Shown piece by piece: positions 1-8,664 of a DNA stretch of 64,000 bases (position 1 is the stretch's first letter; each line of letters begins with the position of its first letter). The notes under the pieces were generated by a model, which saw only the letters and a program-made list of their open reading frames with translations, was not told where the DNA came from and made no database searches. The DNA comes from Geomicrobium sp. JCM 19039. GTDB taxonomy: Bacteria > Bacillota > Bacilli > Bacillales > Marinococcaceae. Location: positions 62,001 through 126,000 of the forward strand of contig NZ_BAXB01000005.1 of NCBI RefSeq assembly GCF_000698145.1. The letters are read 5' to 3'. The position numbers and the translations under genes were made by a program.

Positions 1-2
1 TT

Positions 3-818
3 CAGCATTTTGAAAAAATGAAGCAAGAGACGTATGAGGCGCGTAAACGCGTGCAACAAGAACAAAAAGAGAAAGAAACGATGACTGCTGCACTCTCTCA
101 CGATTTAAGAACGCCACTCACATCGGTTTTAGCCTACACGGAGTCACTTCAAGAACGGGAATTAGAGTCTAAGACGAAAGCAGACTATTTGGCGACCATT
201 CGAAAGAAGTCCCTTCATATGCAACAGCTGATTGAAGACTTGCATACGTTTAACTTGCTCAAAAGCGATACGGTAAAGGAACGCAAAGTTACGATAGACG
301 ATGATGAGTTTTTTGAGATGCTCACCGACGGTTACGATGAACTTTGTGCAAGCAAACAAATCACACTAAACAAACAAGTGAATATGAGCGGATCATACGA
401 CGTACATGTGAATCATATGATGCGCCTCGTCGACAATTTAGTTTCTAATGCGATTCGCCATACACCGATAGGAGGAGAGATCCATCTGCTTTTTCAAGAT
501 GAAGATCAATTACCGGAGTGGCTTTTCGCTCAATTGGACTTGGATTTTCAACATTTTGGTGTGCTCATAGTTCAAAATCAAGGAGAAACCATCGACATAG
601 TAGAAGCGAATCGGATTTTTGAGCCGTTCTATCAGAGCGAGTCGAGTCGGACGAAAGAACAAGGTCAACATTCAGGACTTGGGCTCAGTGTCGCAAGTAT
701 GATTACGAAGCAACACGGTGGCGAGATCAAGTTCATTCCTGTTGATGGGTATGGGACGATGCTCGTTTCCACATTCGAAAAAAGGAGGATTCCCCATGAA
801 AAAACAAGTCGTGTATAG
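3..818 (+). CDS. Sensor histidine kinase, C-terminal part (5' end outside window)
   Basis: This is the dimerisation and catalytic half of a two-component sensor kinase, which autophosphorylates a histidine and passes the phosphate to a response regulator. The frame is open to base 3, so the ATG at 18 is probably internal and the sensor and membrane part lies upstream. A HisKA H-box (LSHDLRTPLTS) begins near residue 27 counted from that ATG. An N-box (NHMMRLVDNLVSNAIRHTP) and G-boxes ending in GLGLSVASMI follow, and these form the HATPase_c domain. The gene overlaps the following lipoprotein gene by 23 bases, so the two are co-transcribed and the lipoprotein may belong to the same signalling unit. 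The signal sensed cannot be told from this part. Confidence 0.9.
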   Translation, partial: QHFEKMKQETYEARKRVQQEQKEKETMTAALSHDLRTPLTSVLAYTESLQERELESKTKADYLATIRKKSLHMQQLIEDLHTFNLLKSDTVKERKVTIDDDEFFEMLTDGYDELCASKQITLNKQVNMSGSYDVHVNHMMRLVDNLVSNAIRHTPIGGEIHLLFQDEDQLPEWLFAQLDLDFQHFGVLIVQNQGETIDIVEANRIFEPFYQSESSRTKEQGQHSGLGLSVASMITKQHGGEIKFIPVDGYGTMLVSTFEKRRIPHEKTSRV

Positions 819-1785
819 TGCGGCACTCCTACCATCATTTTTATTGGCCGGTTGTGCAGTCACACCCCCACAAGAAATTTTGTCCAACGTAACAGACAGT
901 AGCAAAACACCGACTTCTTACTATTTAGAAACAGAAGTTACATTTACGATGGATGAGTTGGAGGAAACGATTCTTCTCAAAGAGTGGCGTAATGAAGAAG
1001 CATATCGAATGGATATACATGAAAGTCTAGGTGTGAGTAAAACGGTCGAAAGTGCCGACCAAAGCATTACGTATATGGAAGAAGAAGAGTTAGTTCTTAT
1101 TTCCGAAAACCAAGGATCTCCTCCGGCAGAGGTCAATTACTTGAATGATGTTTACGATTTAGAGGACATTGAACAGCTCGATTTTCGTGTCGCAGGAGAA
1201 GAAACGATTCTCGGTCGGGATACATACGAATTGCAAATGGAAGGAGAAGAATCGTTTAAATTATGGGTGGATCAGTCGACGTGGGTAATTCTACGTTGGG
1301 AACGTGGTGGCTTGCAAACAGAAGCGCTCGTCTATGAAGAAAATCCAGATTGGAATGAAGATCCGTTTGACCTGCAGTATCCAGATACGGCTGAGGTCAT
1401 CTATACCGATGTGACAGACCAGACGATATCAAAGGATGAAGTAGAAGCGATGTTTGAGCCATCTGTGCGCATTCATTCCGATAATGAAGATATTGATTTA
1501 CGAGAGATGTATCAATATTCTACTGAAGTGACACTAGAATATTTCCTTGATTTATCACCCTATATGATTTTAACGATTGCAGAAGAAAAGAATGAGTACC
1601 TTCACGAAAATGACCAAGTTGATTCATTTGAATCGTTTGTTCCAATTTCTGTTTGGGAAATTCCTGGAGGGTATGCACTATCTTGGGAGGAAGAAGGGCT
1701 ATATTACAGTTTGTATCCAGAAGATCCTGCAGTAGAAGTAGAGGAACTTCAACAGTTCGTCGAATCACTTAGTAATACAAAATAA
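796..1785 (+). CDS. Lipoprotein, possibly LolA/YdcC-like
   Basis: A secreted lipoprotein of about 329 residues. I start it at the ATG at 796, preceded by AAAGGAGG at 779-787; the frame is open further upstream but runs inside the kinase gene. The N-terminus is a type II signal peptide with lipobox LLAGC, so the mature protein should be anchored to the outer face of the membrane. The rest is acidic, with beta-rich segments and a 'LGRDTYELQ' stretch reminiscent of the LolA/YdcC-like lipoprotein fold that binds lipids or peptides. I infer that resemblance from general pattern only. It overlaps the upstream kinase gene and is followed by a terminator, so it ends that operon. Confidence 0.8.
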   Translation: MKKQVVYSAALLPSFLLAGCAVTPPQEILSNVTDSSKTPTSYYLETEVTFTMDELEETILLKEWRNEEAYRMDIHESLGVSKTVESADQSITYMEEEELVLISENQGSPPAEVNYLNDVYDLEDIEQLDFRVAGEETILGRDTYELQMEGEESFKLWVDQSTWVILRWERGGLQTEALVYEENPDWNEDPFDLQYPDTAEVIYTDVTDQTISKDEVEAMFEPSVRIHSDNEDIDLREMYQYSTEVTLEYFLDLSPYMILTIAEEKNEYLHENDQVDSFESFVPISVWEIPGGYALSWEEEGLYYSLYPEDPAVEVEELQQFVESLSNTK

Positions 1786-1789
1786 AGGG

Positions 1790-1822
1790 AACGAGCCGTC
1801 TTACGACGCGCTCGTTTTTTTA
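1790..1822 (+). terminator. Rho-independent terminator after kinase-lipoprotein operon
   Basis: AACGAGC (1790-1796) pairs with GCTCGTT (1810-1816) and a run of T residues follows to 1821. Confidence 0.85.
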
Positions 1823-1980
1823 ATGAGTCGGTGAAGGGGCCCATGAAACGATTGAACCAAGCTGTTTGTTCCTGCAAAAAAATAGTTAAAAGACATAGGA
1901 GCAATGAGGATGCAAAAGCAGAACAAGTCCATAGGATAAGGAGAACGAAGATATTGATTGATAGAGAGAAGGAGAATGGT

Positions 1981-3206
1981 ATGAAAAAAGTGTGCATGGT
2001 CGTCGTTGAACATCCATTTCAAGATGCCCGAGTTTTTCGTAAAGAAGCAAAGAGTTTGCAAAAGAGAGGCTATCAAGTAACGATGATCGTCCCGCGTAAA
2101 CAAGGGTATTTGTTTGCGGTGGATGGAACGCCTTATAAAAAGCATTACTTAAACAAAGTGTTTACGTATGAAGGAATCAAAGTCGTCACTTATCATGCAG
2201 AAAGTTGCAAACATCAGTTAAGCAAAGTATTAAAGGACCCGAGTGTTTGGAACCAAGCGTTCCAAAACCCCTTAATCCAACTCGCACTCAAAGAGAATGC
2301 AGATGTCTATCATGTTCATGAATATTTGTCACTGTTTGCAGGGGTAGGGATTAAACGAAAAATGCTTGAACATAAAGGAAAAAAGGTTAAGCTCATTTAC
2401 GATAGCCATGAGCTCACACCGGACCCGTTAAGTGAACGCTATCCTGAAGCGACAAAGAAGAACCTCTATGAAAAGCTACTGTTGATGTTGGATGAGGTCG
2501 ACCACATCATTACCGTATCGGATTCCATTAAGCAGTGGTATCAATCAGAGAAGCCGGCTGTGCCTGTAGAAGTGATCTATAATTCTCCCCCCTTACCGAG
2601 TACACTCCTGCCAATAAAAAGTTGTCCGACCGTTTAACGGTCTGCTTTGAAGGCAACTTAAGTAACCGAAAAGGCAATTGGGAAAAAATAAAGGCCATTT
2701 CTGAACTTTGTGCAAAAGAGATGCCCTTTCAATTTAAAATATTAGGAGGCACGCGATTTAATGAGCATCTTGAAATTCCTAGTCACCTTGTAGATGTGAT
2801 TTCCTTCACAGGTTGGGTTGATTATGCTCACATTCATGAGCACATGAAAGATGTTCACATCGGTTGGATTGACTCAGATGGACTCGATGCGTCACTGAAT
2901 GAGCGATATGCCATGCCGAATAAATTCTTTAGCTATTTAACGAACGGGGTGCCTGTCGTTGTGAATGAAAGTGATGATCTTGCGGCTTTTCTTGAAAAGT
3001 ACAGATGCGGGTACGTTATTCACAAAAAACAAGCATCTGCAGAAGATTACCGCAATGCTTTCCTTCAGCTGTACAATAATTCACAGGTGCTTAAGCAATT
3101 GAGTGAAAATGCGAGACGCATCATGGAAGTGTCTTTTTGTTGGGGAAGAATGGAAGACCGTTTATTGGCGGTTTATACGTCACTTTTAAACGAGGAGGTT
3201 AGGTAG
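1981..3206 (+). CDS. Glycosyltransferase family 4 (frameshifted)
   Basis: A GT-B fold glycosyltransferase that should transfer a sugar from an activated donor during surface-polysaccharide synthesis at the cytoplasmic face. I start it at ATG 1981, after GAGAAGGAGAA. The first frame gives the N-terminal acceptor domain (MKKVCMVVVEHPFQDARVF; YDSHELTPD) and stops at 2637. The donor-binding C-terminal domain (GNLSNRKGNW, later NKFFSYLTNGVPVVV) continues in another frame from about 2622 to 3206. The break falls at the A-run 2616-2620, where one more A restores a continuous reading frame, so sequencing error is likelier than gene death. The gene ends one base before the next glycosyltransferase, with which it forms an operon. 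Confidence 0.85.
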
Positions 3207-3207
3207 T

Positions 3208-4209
3208 ATGCGTGTGCTACACATTCCATATGGATATCCGATGATTGCTCTTTGTGATGCGCTGAAACGAAAAGGTGTCGAAGCGGTATCTTGCCATTTC
3301 CAAGATCACCCATTTCATTTTGAGCCGGATGTATGTTTGCAGTTGCAAAACACACACCGCGACACACACCGCTCACGTATTGCGGACTATTTACGTGAGG
3401 CCATACAACAGTTTGATGTGTTCCATTTCCACTTTGGAGAGTCGTTTTTTCCAGACCGAAGTGATTTGGATATGATTCAAGCAGCTGGAAAGAAGATGGT
3501 CGTTCATCATCATGGATCGGATGTTCGCAAAGCTTCCTTAGCTCAAAGAAATAACCCTTATGTGAAAATAAAGCCTGAATGGACAGAAGAAAAAATTGAG
3601 AACAACACGAAGAAATTAGCTGAATATATCGACCATGCTTTCGTACAAGATTACGAGTTAAAAGGCTATATTCAAAATACGTATCAACATGTACATGTCG
3701 TCCCTCATACATTGGATACGGATTTGTTAACACCGAGCTATCCTACAGCCAAAGAACGTCCGCTCATTGTGCATGCTCCGACGAGTCGTGTGTTGAAAGG
3801 TACAGCGGTTGTGATGGAGACAATGGAGAAGCTCAAGCAATCAGGCTTTGATTTCGATTTTCAACTGTTAGAAGGATCCACTCATGCTGACACAAAAAAA
3901 CGTCTTGCTCAAGCAGACATTGTCATTGATCAATTGCTTATTGGTGCACCTGGTTATTTGTCGACAGAAGCGATGGCCCTTGGCAAACCGGTCATTTGTT
4001 TCATTCGATCGGATGTAAGAGACCATTACCCCGATGATTTTCCAATTGTGAATGCCAATCCTGACACGTTGGCTAAAGAGCTAGAGATGCTACTATTGGC
4101 TCCGGATAGTTGGAAAGAATTAGGAATCGCGGGACGTGACTATGCGATACGTCATCACCATCCAGACGTTGTGGCAAATCGTTACATCCAAGTGTACGAA
4201 TCACTGTAA
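3208..4209 (+). CDS. Glycosyltransferase family 4
   Basis: A second GT-B glycosyltransferase of 333 residues, intact. The start at 3208 has a good ribosome site (CGAGGAGG). The C-terminal half has the usual donor-site pattern: a helix ending 'DQLLIGAPGYLSTEAMALGKPVICF', whose E-A-M-A-x-G-K-P corresponds to the EX7E region of GT4 enzymes. An H-rich acceptor-side loop (VVHHHGSDVRK) is visible near residue 105. No signal peptide is present, so it works in the cytoplasm. It lies immediately after another GT4 gene and before sugar-nucleotide enzymes, which points to assembly of a cell-surface glycan. Donor and acceptor are unknown. Confidence 0.88.
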   Translation: MRVLHIPYGYPMIALCDALKRKGVEAVSCHFQDHPFHFEPDVCLQLQNTHRDTHRSRIADYLREAIQQFDVFHFHFGESFFPDRSDLDMIQAAGKKMVVHHHGSDVRKASLAQRNNPYVKIKPEWTEEKIENNTKKLAEYIDHAFVQDYELKGYIQNTYQHVHVVPHTLDTDLLTPSYPTAKERPLIVHAPTSRVLKGTAVVMETMEKLKQSGFDFDFQLLEGSTHADTKKRLAQADIVIDQLLIGAPGYLSTEAMALGKPVICFIRSDVRDHYPDDFPIVNANPDTLAKELEMLLLAPDSWKELGIAGRDYAIRHHHPDVVANRYIQVYESL

Positions 4210-4213
4210 CAAA

Positions 4214-4242
4214 AAAGGAAGACTTGCCGATGCCGGCAAGTC
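4214..4242 (-). terminator. Terminator for the minus-strand lmo0937-like gene
   Basis: GACTTGCCG (4221-4229) and CGGCAAGTC (4234-4242) form a 9-bp stem. Read on the minus strand it is followed by TTCC and a T-run (the A-run near 4212-4217). It may also weakly end the plus-strand glycosyltransferase operon, but there is no T-run on that side. Confidence 0.75.
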
Positions 4243-4258
4243 TCTCAACTTCAAGCGG

Positions 4259-4402
4259 TTAAACTCTTCGTCCACCAATGAGGTTAAACAAAGCGACGAC
4301 GAGGGCAACAACGAGAAGTATGTGGATAAGATTCCCACCAACCTCAAATCCAAACCCAAGAAGCCACAAGATGATAATGATGCCGACGAGTGTCCATAAC
4401 AT
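4259..4402 (-). CDS. lmo0937-family small membrane protein (47 aa)
   Basis: A 47-codon gene missed by length cut-offs. ATG at 4402 is preceded on the minus strand by AGGGAGGAA at normal spacing, and the frame ends in TAA at 4259. The product begins MLWTLVGIIIILWLLGFGFE and ends in LFNLIGGRRV: two short hydrophobic helices joined by a GGNLIH turn. This is the characteristic sequence of the lmo0937 family of tiny membrane proteins, often stress-related in Bacillales and of unknown biochemical role. It has its own terminator at 4221-4242 and sits just downstream of wecB on the same strand. Confidence 0.9.
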   Translation of the reverse strand: MLWTLVGIIIILWLLGFGFEVGGNLIHILLVVALVVALFNLIGGRRV

Positions 4403-4475
4403 CGCAAATTCCTCCCTGTTTCTACTGGCTTCAATCCTTTTTCATGTATATGAGAAGCGGTTTGTCCTTTATGCT

Positions 4476-5556
4476 CTACCCGTGTTTTGCCCATGACTTT
4501 ATATGTTTCATCATCTGCTCGGCGGCATTTCCGTCTCCATAGAGACTCGGATGTTTCGCAGGCTTTTGCAAACGGGAGACCGCCTCGGATATTTTCGTTT
4601 GTGAGTCAGGGGTGACGAGTGTGTTCCACTTTGCTTTCACCGTCTCTTTCCATTCGGTTTCTTCTCGTAACGTCACACATGGTACTTTTAGCATAAAGGC
4701 TTCTTTTTGAAGACCACCTGAATCCGTTAATATTCCTTTAGCTGAAGCAGCCGCTTGTAGGAGATCGAAATAGCTGAGAGGGTGAATGGCAATCATGTTT
4801 TTTCGTTGCTCACAAGCGCGCAGACCGGTGCTGTCAATTTTCTTTCTCGTTCGTGGATGCAGCGGAAAGAGTACAGGTTCGTCAAGGGTTTCAAACGCAT
4901 CCAAAATCGCCGCTAACCGTTTAGGGTCATCGGTATTTTCTGCACGATGTACGGTTGCTAAATAATACTTGCCTGCGTTTAGCTTTTGGAGAGCGAGCAC
5001 GTCGGACTTTGCCGCATCGTCCTTGTAATAAAGCACGGCGTCGTACATGATATCACCCGTCTGATAAACCCCATTTGTAATGCCTTCTTTTTTCAACAAC
5101 CTCACCGCTTCATCTGTCGGACAAAACAACAGCGTGGATAGATGGTCGGTAATGACACGATTGATTTCTTCTGGCATCTGCCGATTAAAACTGCGAAGTC
5201 CGGCTTCGACGTGGACAATTGGCACGTGATGTTTCGCGGCGGTCACCGCACCTGCCAGCGTAGAATTCGTATCTCCATAGACGAGCATCATGTCAGGTTT
5301 CTCTCGGTACATGAGTTTTTCAATTTCAATCATCATTCTTGCTGTTTGCGCACCGTGCATCCCTGAACCAATCGCAAGCTGGTACGTCGGTTTTTAAAGC
5401 GAGCTGTTTAAAAAATACGTCCGACATTAGCGGATCATAATGTTGGCCAGTGTGAACAACAATTTCTTGAAAGTCTTCATCTTGTTCCAGTAAGCGCGAT
5501 AACACACCGGACTTAATAAATTGAGGTCTTGCCCCAACGACCGTCATCATTTTCAC
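4476..5556 (-). CDS. wecB: UDP-N-acetylglucosamine 2-epimerase, non-hydrolysing (frameshifted)
   Basis: Interconverts UDP-GlcNAc and UDP-ManNAc, the donor for teichoic acid linkage units and other ManNAc-containing glycans, in the cytoplasm. The start is GTG at 5556, with GGAGGGC seven bases upstream. The N-terminus MTVVGARPQFIKSGVLSRLL is diagnostic, and VYGDTNSTLAGA, VEAGLRSFNRQMPEE, ATVHRAEN and TDSGGLQKEA follow in the second frame. The frame breaks at the 5-base T-run 5391-5395. Removing one base gives the expected LALKPTYQLAIGSGMHG, so I treat it as an intact gene with a sequencing insertion. It is convergent with the glycosyltransferases and fits the same polysaccharide island. Confidence 0.9.
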
Positions 5557-5709
5557 TACAATCGCCCTCCAATTTCATTCCGTACCTCGATTCTCTGTAG
5601 AAAATATATGTCTATTTTAATGAAGCATTCCCTTTAGTTTTTTCGTCCGTTGTATGGAATAAGCCTGCACATCATATAGTCATGAGACTACGTTTTTGGA
5701 GAGGTGTAT

Positions 5710-6465
5710 ATGGAACTCAATGTAAAAGCAAAAAAAGTACTCGTAACCGGAGGCTCTCGCGGAATTGGTAAAGCGATTGCCGAAGCATTTATACACGAAG
5801 GGGCAACCGTCGGGGTGTCGGCAAGAAACGAGCGCGACTTAGTAACGGCTGCGAAGGATATCGGTGGATCTTATTATGTGTGCGACCTTTCGTCGTATGA
5901 CGATCGTGAACGTTTAATGGAAACATTTATTCGTGAGCAAGGGACCATTGATATTCTCATAAATAATGCTGGGGCGAGCATCGGTAGTACGGTCATGAAT
6001 ACGCCTGTTCAATCTTTTGAACAAGCGATGCAAATCAACTATATCGCGCCCCTTCATCTGGCAAAGCTCGCAGCGAGCGAGATGGAAACGAACGGGGGTG
6101 GAGTGATTGTGAATGTGGCCTCAATTTACGGTAGAGAATCAGGAGGAAACCCGTCATATAATGCAGCCAAATCAGCACTGATTAGTTTTACAAAAGCGTT
6201 TAGTACCGAAGCAATCGCAAAAAACATACGGGTTTGTGGCGTCGCCCCAGGCGCAGTTTATCACCCAAATGAGGAATGGACAAAACGGGTCACGAACGAT
6301 CCAGATTTCCTTAAAAGTTATGCGAAAGCGAAAATCCCGGCAGGGAGAATCGGTACACCCCCTGACATTGCGAGTGTCGTACTATTTGCTGCATCTGAAC
6401 AAGCCACTTGGATTGTCGGGAATACGATCCCTGTTGACGGGGGCCAATCTCGTTCAAATATTTGA
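5710..6465 (+). CDS. Short-chain dehydrogenase/reductase (SDR)
   Basis: A classical SDR oxidoreductase of about 251 residues using NAD(P)H. The cofactor motif TGGSRGIG is at the N-terminus, NNAG in the middle, and the catalytic Ser plus Y-x-x-x-K (YNAAK) follow, with the usual C-terminal 'IVGNTIPVDGG'. I prefer ATG 5710 because GGAGAGG at 5698-5704 is spaced for it; a GTG at 5704 in frame is the alternative. It is followed 14 bases later by a nucleotide-sugar epimerase gene and probably acts on a sugar or polyol in the same glycan pathway. The substrate is not predictable. Confidence 0.85.
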   Translation: MELNVKAKKVLVTGGSRGIGKAIAEAFIHEGATVGVSARNERDLVTAAKDIGGSYYVCDLSSYDDRERLMETFIREQGTIDILINNAGASIGSTVMNTPVQSFEQAMQINYIAPLHLAKLAASEMETNGGGVIVNVASIYGRESGGNPSYNAAKSALISFTKAFSTEAIAKNIRVCGVAPGAVYHPNEEWTKRVTNDPDFLKSYAKAKIPAGRIGTPPDIASVVLFAASEQATWIVGNTIPVDGGQSRSNI

Positions 6466-6479
6466 AAGGAAGTGAACGT

Positions 6480-7439
6480 ATGAAAAGAGCACCAATTAAA
6501 GGAAAAAATATTCTCATTGTCGGGGGAGCTGGATTTATCGGCAGTCACCTTGTTGATCGTCTACTAGACGACGCGGCACACGTCGTTATTATGGATAATC
6601 TTTTTATTGGACAACGAGCAAACATCCAACAGGCGATCAAACGAGGCGCAACGTTTGTCATCGATGACGCAGAAAACCAAGAAGCGTTGGAGTACTTGAT
6701 TGAAAAATACGAAACCAACATCGTATTCAATTGTGCAACAAAAGCATTAAACTATTCATTTATGAATCCTGCCAATGCGTATTTAACGAATGTTTTTGTC
6801 ATTAAAAGTCTACTAGAACTTCAACGAAAACAGGCTTTTGAGACCCTTTGTCATTTCTCGTCCTCTGAAGCCTATGGAACTGCGCAATATGAACCGATGG
6901 ATGAACAACATCCGCTTCTTCCAACGACCACCTATGCTGCTGGAAAAGCAGCTGCAGATCTTATGATTCAATCGTATGTACAGATGTTTGACTTGGATGC
7001 GTTTATCGTCCGCCCGTTTAACAATTACGGCCCGAGACAAAATGCTGACGGTCCTCTCGCTGGTGTCATCCCGTTAACCATCCGAAAAATATTGCTGAAC
7101 GAAGCGCCGGAAATTCACGGTTCAGGTAAACAAACGCGAGACTTTGTGTACGTGAAAGATACAGTTCAACTCGTCCTAAACGTATACGAAAAAATTGATG
7201 CAGGAGAAACGGTGAATATTACTACTGACCAACAATTATCGATTGAAGAAGTCATACAATCAATAGCGAAAGTCATGAATTACACAGGTCAGATTGAAAC
7301 AAAGCCTGATCGAAAAGCAGACGTGAGGGACCACCGTGGCTCGAGAGCGAAGCTTAAAGCGATGATTGGGGATTATGAAAAGACCACCTTCCAAGATGGC
7401 ATCAAGGCGTGCGCTGACTGGGTGAAGAAGCACACGTAA
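6480..7439 (+). CDS. NAD-dependent nucleotide-sugar epimerase/dehydratase
   Basis: An extended SDR of 319 residues of the GalE/WcaG type, expected to epimerise or dehydrate a UDP- or dTDP-sugar in the cytoplasm. It shows GGAGFIGSHLVDRLL (NAD binding), the catalytic YAAGK tetrad part near residue 155, and FNNYGPRQN, typical of the UDP-sugar 4-epimerase branch. I start it at ATG 6480, after AAAGGAAGTG; an in-frame TTG at 6462 has no ribosome site. Its start lies 14 bases after the SDR stop, so they are one transcript. Likely products are UDP-Gal, UDP-GalNAc or a uronic acid epimer for the adjacent glycosyltransferases. Confidence 0.87.
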   Translation: MKRAPIKGKNILIVGGAGFIGSHLVDRLLDDAAHVVIMDNLFIGQRANIQQAIKRGATFVIDDAENQEALEYLIEKYETNIVFNCATKALNYSFMNPANAYLTNVFVIKSLLELQRKQAFETLCHFSSSEAYGTAQYEPMDEQHPLLPTTTYAAGKAAADLMIQSYVQMFDLDAFIVRPFNNYGPRQNADGPLAGVIPLTIRKILLNEAPEIHGSGKQTRDFVYVKDTVQLVLNVYEKIDAGETVNITTDQQLSIEEVIQSIAKVMNYTGQIETKPDRKADVRDHRGSRAKLKAMIGDYEKTTFQDGIKACADWVKKHT

Positions 7440-7535
7440 TTTACCCATTTTTCAAGAAATATGTTCATCTCCCCTGACGAATGCACGTCCACAACCCCTT
7501 TGTTTGCGTATGCTATTTAGAAAGGGGTTTTTGTT

Positions 7536-8558
7536 ATGGCCGATAAAGCGAACATTCGCGTTTCCATACACGAGCAGTGGGAAGCAGATGGATTGTTAAT
7601 TGATGGGGAATACTATGTGCCTTATCAAATGATCGAACAAGCATTTGGTACAGAAAAAACATTTTGGAGTCGAGAACGACTGCTTGACATCCGTCTAACG
7701 AATGGAAAAATACGAACGATTGCCCCTTATGTAACGAGAGGGAACTACTTTCGATACGACTTAAGCCGGGTAGAAAATTGGGCAGTAACCTTTGATGCAG
7801 CGGGTATACCGACAACGAGTCACGGTAGTAATCCAGTGTACAATCCTTCAACAATCTCATTGTACGGACTCCAAAATTACAGTTTGTATTTACTAAACAA
7901 CGCCAAAGAATACCGCGAAAGATTCTTACTCGTTGCCAACTGGCTCGTCGATCACCAAGATGAGCTTGGAGGGTGGGCGTATACATTTGACCATCCTTTT
8001 CTTCCTCATCGCGTCTCTACACTTCGTGCCCCGTGGTACTCTGCAATTGGTTTAGGGATGGCATTGTCCGTGTTAAGCCGAGCAACACTTTTGACGGATG
8101 ATAAACGGTTTTTAGACGCAGCCGTGCGTGTCGTTCCACTCTTTCAAAAAAACGTTGCTGAAGGCGGTGTGCGATCTCAGTTTGAGGAAACGTATGACTT
8201 TTATGAAGAGTGCCCCACAACGCCATCAAGTTTTATTTTAAATGGGTTCATGTTCTCTTTAATTGGGCTTTATGATTTGCACACCGCTTCTAATCAAGAA
8301 GACGCTCATCACCTGTTCCAGTCGGGAATGCGTACACTCAAACGTATGCTATCACTTTATGATCTAGGAAACCGTACCGCTTACGATTTGACCCACTATA
8401 CCGGCGCATCAGGAGCACCAAACATTGCAAAGTGGGGGTATCACATTACCCACATTCATCTACTAGAAGCACTCAACTCTATACAGCAAAGCGATGAATT
8501 TGAAACGACACTTCACCGTTGGAAAGGGTATTTAAAAGGGGAGAGCGGGGGCGTGTAG
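7536..8558 (+). CDS. D-glucuronyl C5-epimerase family protein
   Basis: A 340-residue protein of the D-glucuronyl C5-epimerase C-terminal domain family (the heparosan/heparan epimerase fold). ATG 7536 follows AGAAAGGGG. The family's (alpha/alpha) barrel landmarks are visible: a 'LGGWAYTFDHPF' segment, 'LRAPWYSAIGLGMALSVLSRA' near residue 165, and 'TPSSFILNGFMFSLIGLYDL' near 230. Those tracts build the active-site cleft in the characterised enzymes. There is no signal peptide, so it would act inside the cell or on a lipid-linked chain. In eukaryotes and some bacteria the family converts D-glucuronate to L-iduronate in the polymer. Beside GT4, WecB and epimerase genes, it suggests a uronic-acid surface polysaccharide. 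The exact substrate is inference. Confidence 0.85.
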   Translation: MADKANIRVSIHEQWEADGLLIDGEYYVPYQMIEQAFGTEKTFWSRERLLDIRLTNGKIRTIAPYVTRGNYFRYDLSRVENWAVTFDAAGIPTTSHGSNPVYNPSTISLYGLQNYSLYLLNNAKEYRERFLLVANWLVDHQDELGGWAYTFDHPFLPHRVSTLRAPWYSAIGLGMALSVLSRATLLTDDKRFLDAAVRVVPLFQKNVAEGGVRSQFEETYDFYEECPTTPSSFILNGFMFSLIGLYDLHTASNQEDAHHLFQSGMRTLKRMLSLYDLGNRTAYDLTHYTGASGAPNIAKWGYHITHIHLLEALNSIQQSDEFETTLHRWKGYLKGESGGV

Positions 8559-8575
8559 TTCAGTCAAGTGGAAAT

Positions 8576-8608
8576 CACGTAACCAACTTTCGCGACGTTG
8601 GTTACGTG
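8576..8608. repeat. Perfect 12-bp inverted repeat upstream of cas3
   Basis: CACGTAACCAAC (8576-8587) and GTTGGTTACGTG (8597-8608) are separated by 9 bases. No T-run follows. It could be the 3' end structure of the epimerase mRNA or an operator for the cas3 promoter; the spacing to the cas3 start (57 bases) allows either. Confidence 0.7.
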
Positions 8609-8664
8609 AAATTTCACCTTAATTTATCGAAAATTAAAATTAATTGTAGAATTAAGGAGGTATT

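Noticed and set aside
8576-8608. Upstream inverted repeat as part of the CRISPR regulatory module
   Set aside because: It shares no sequence with the CRISPR repeat or the candidate regulatory RNA.
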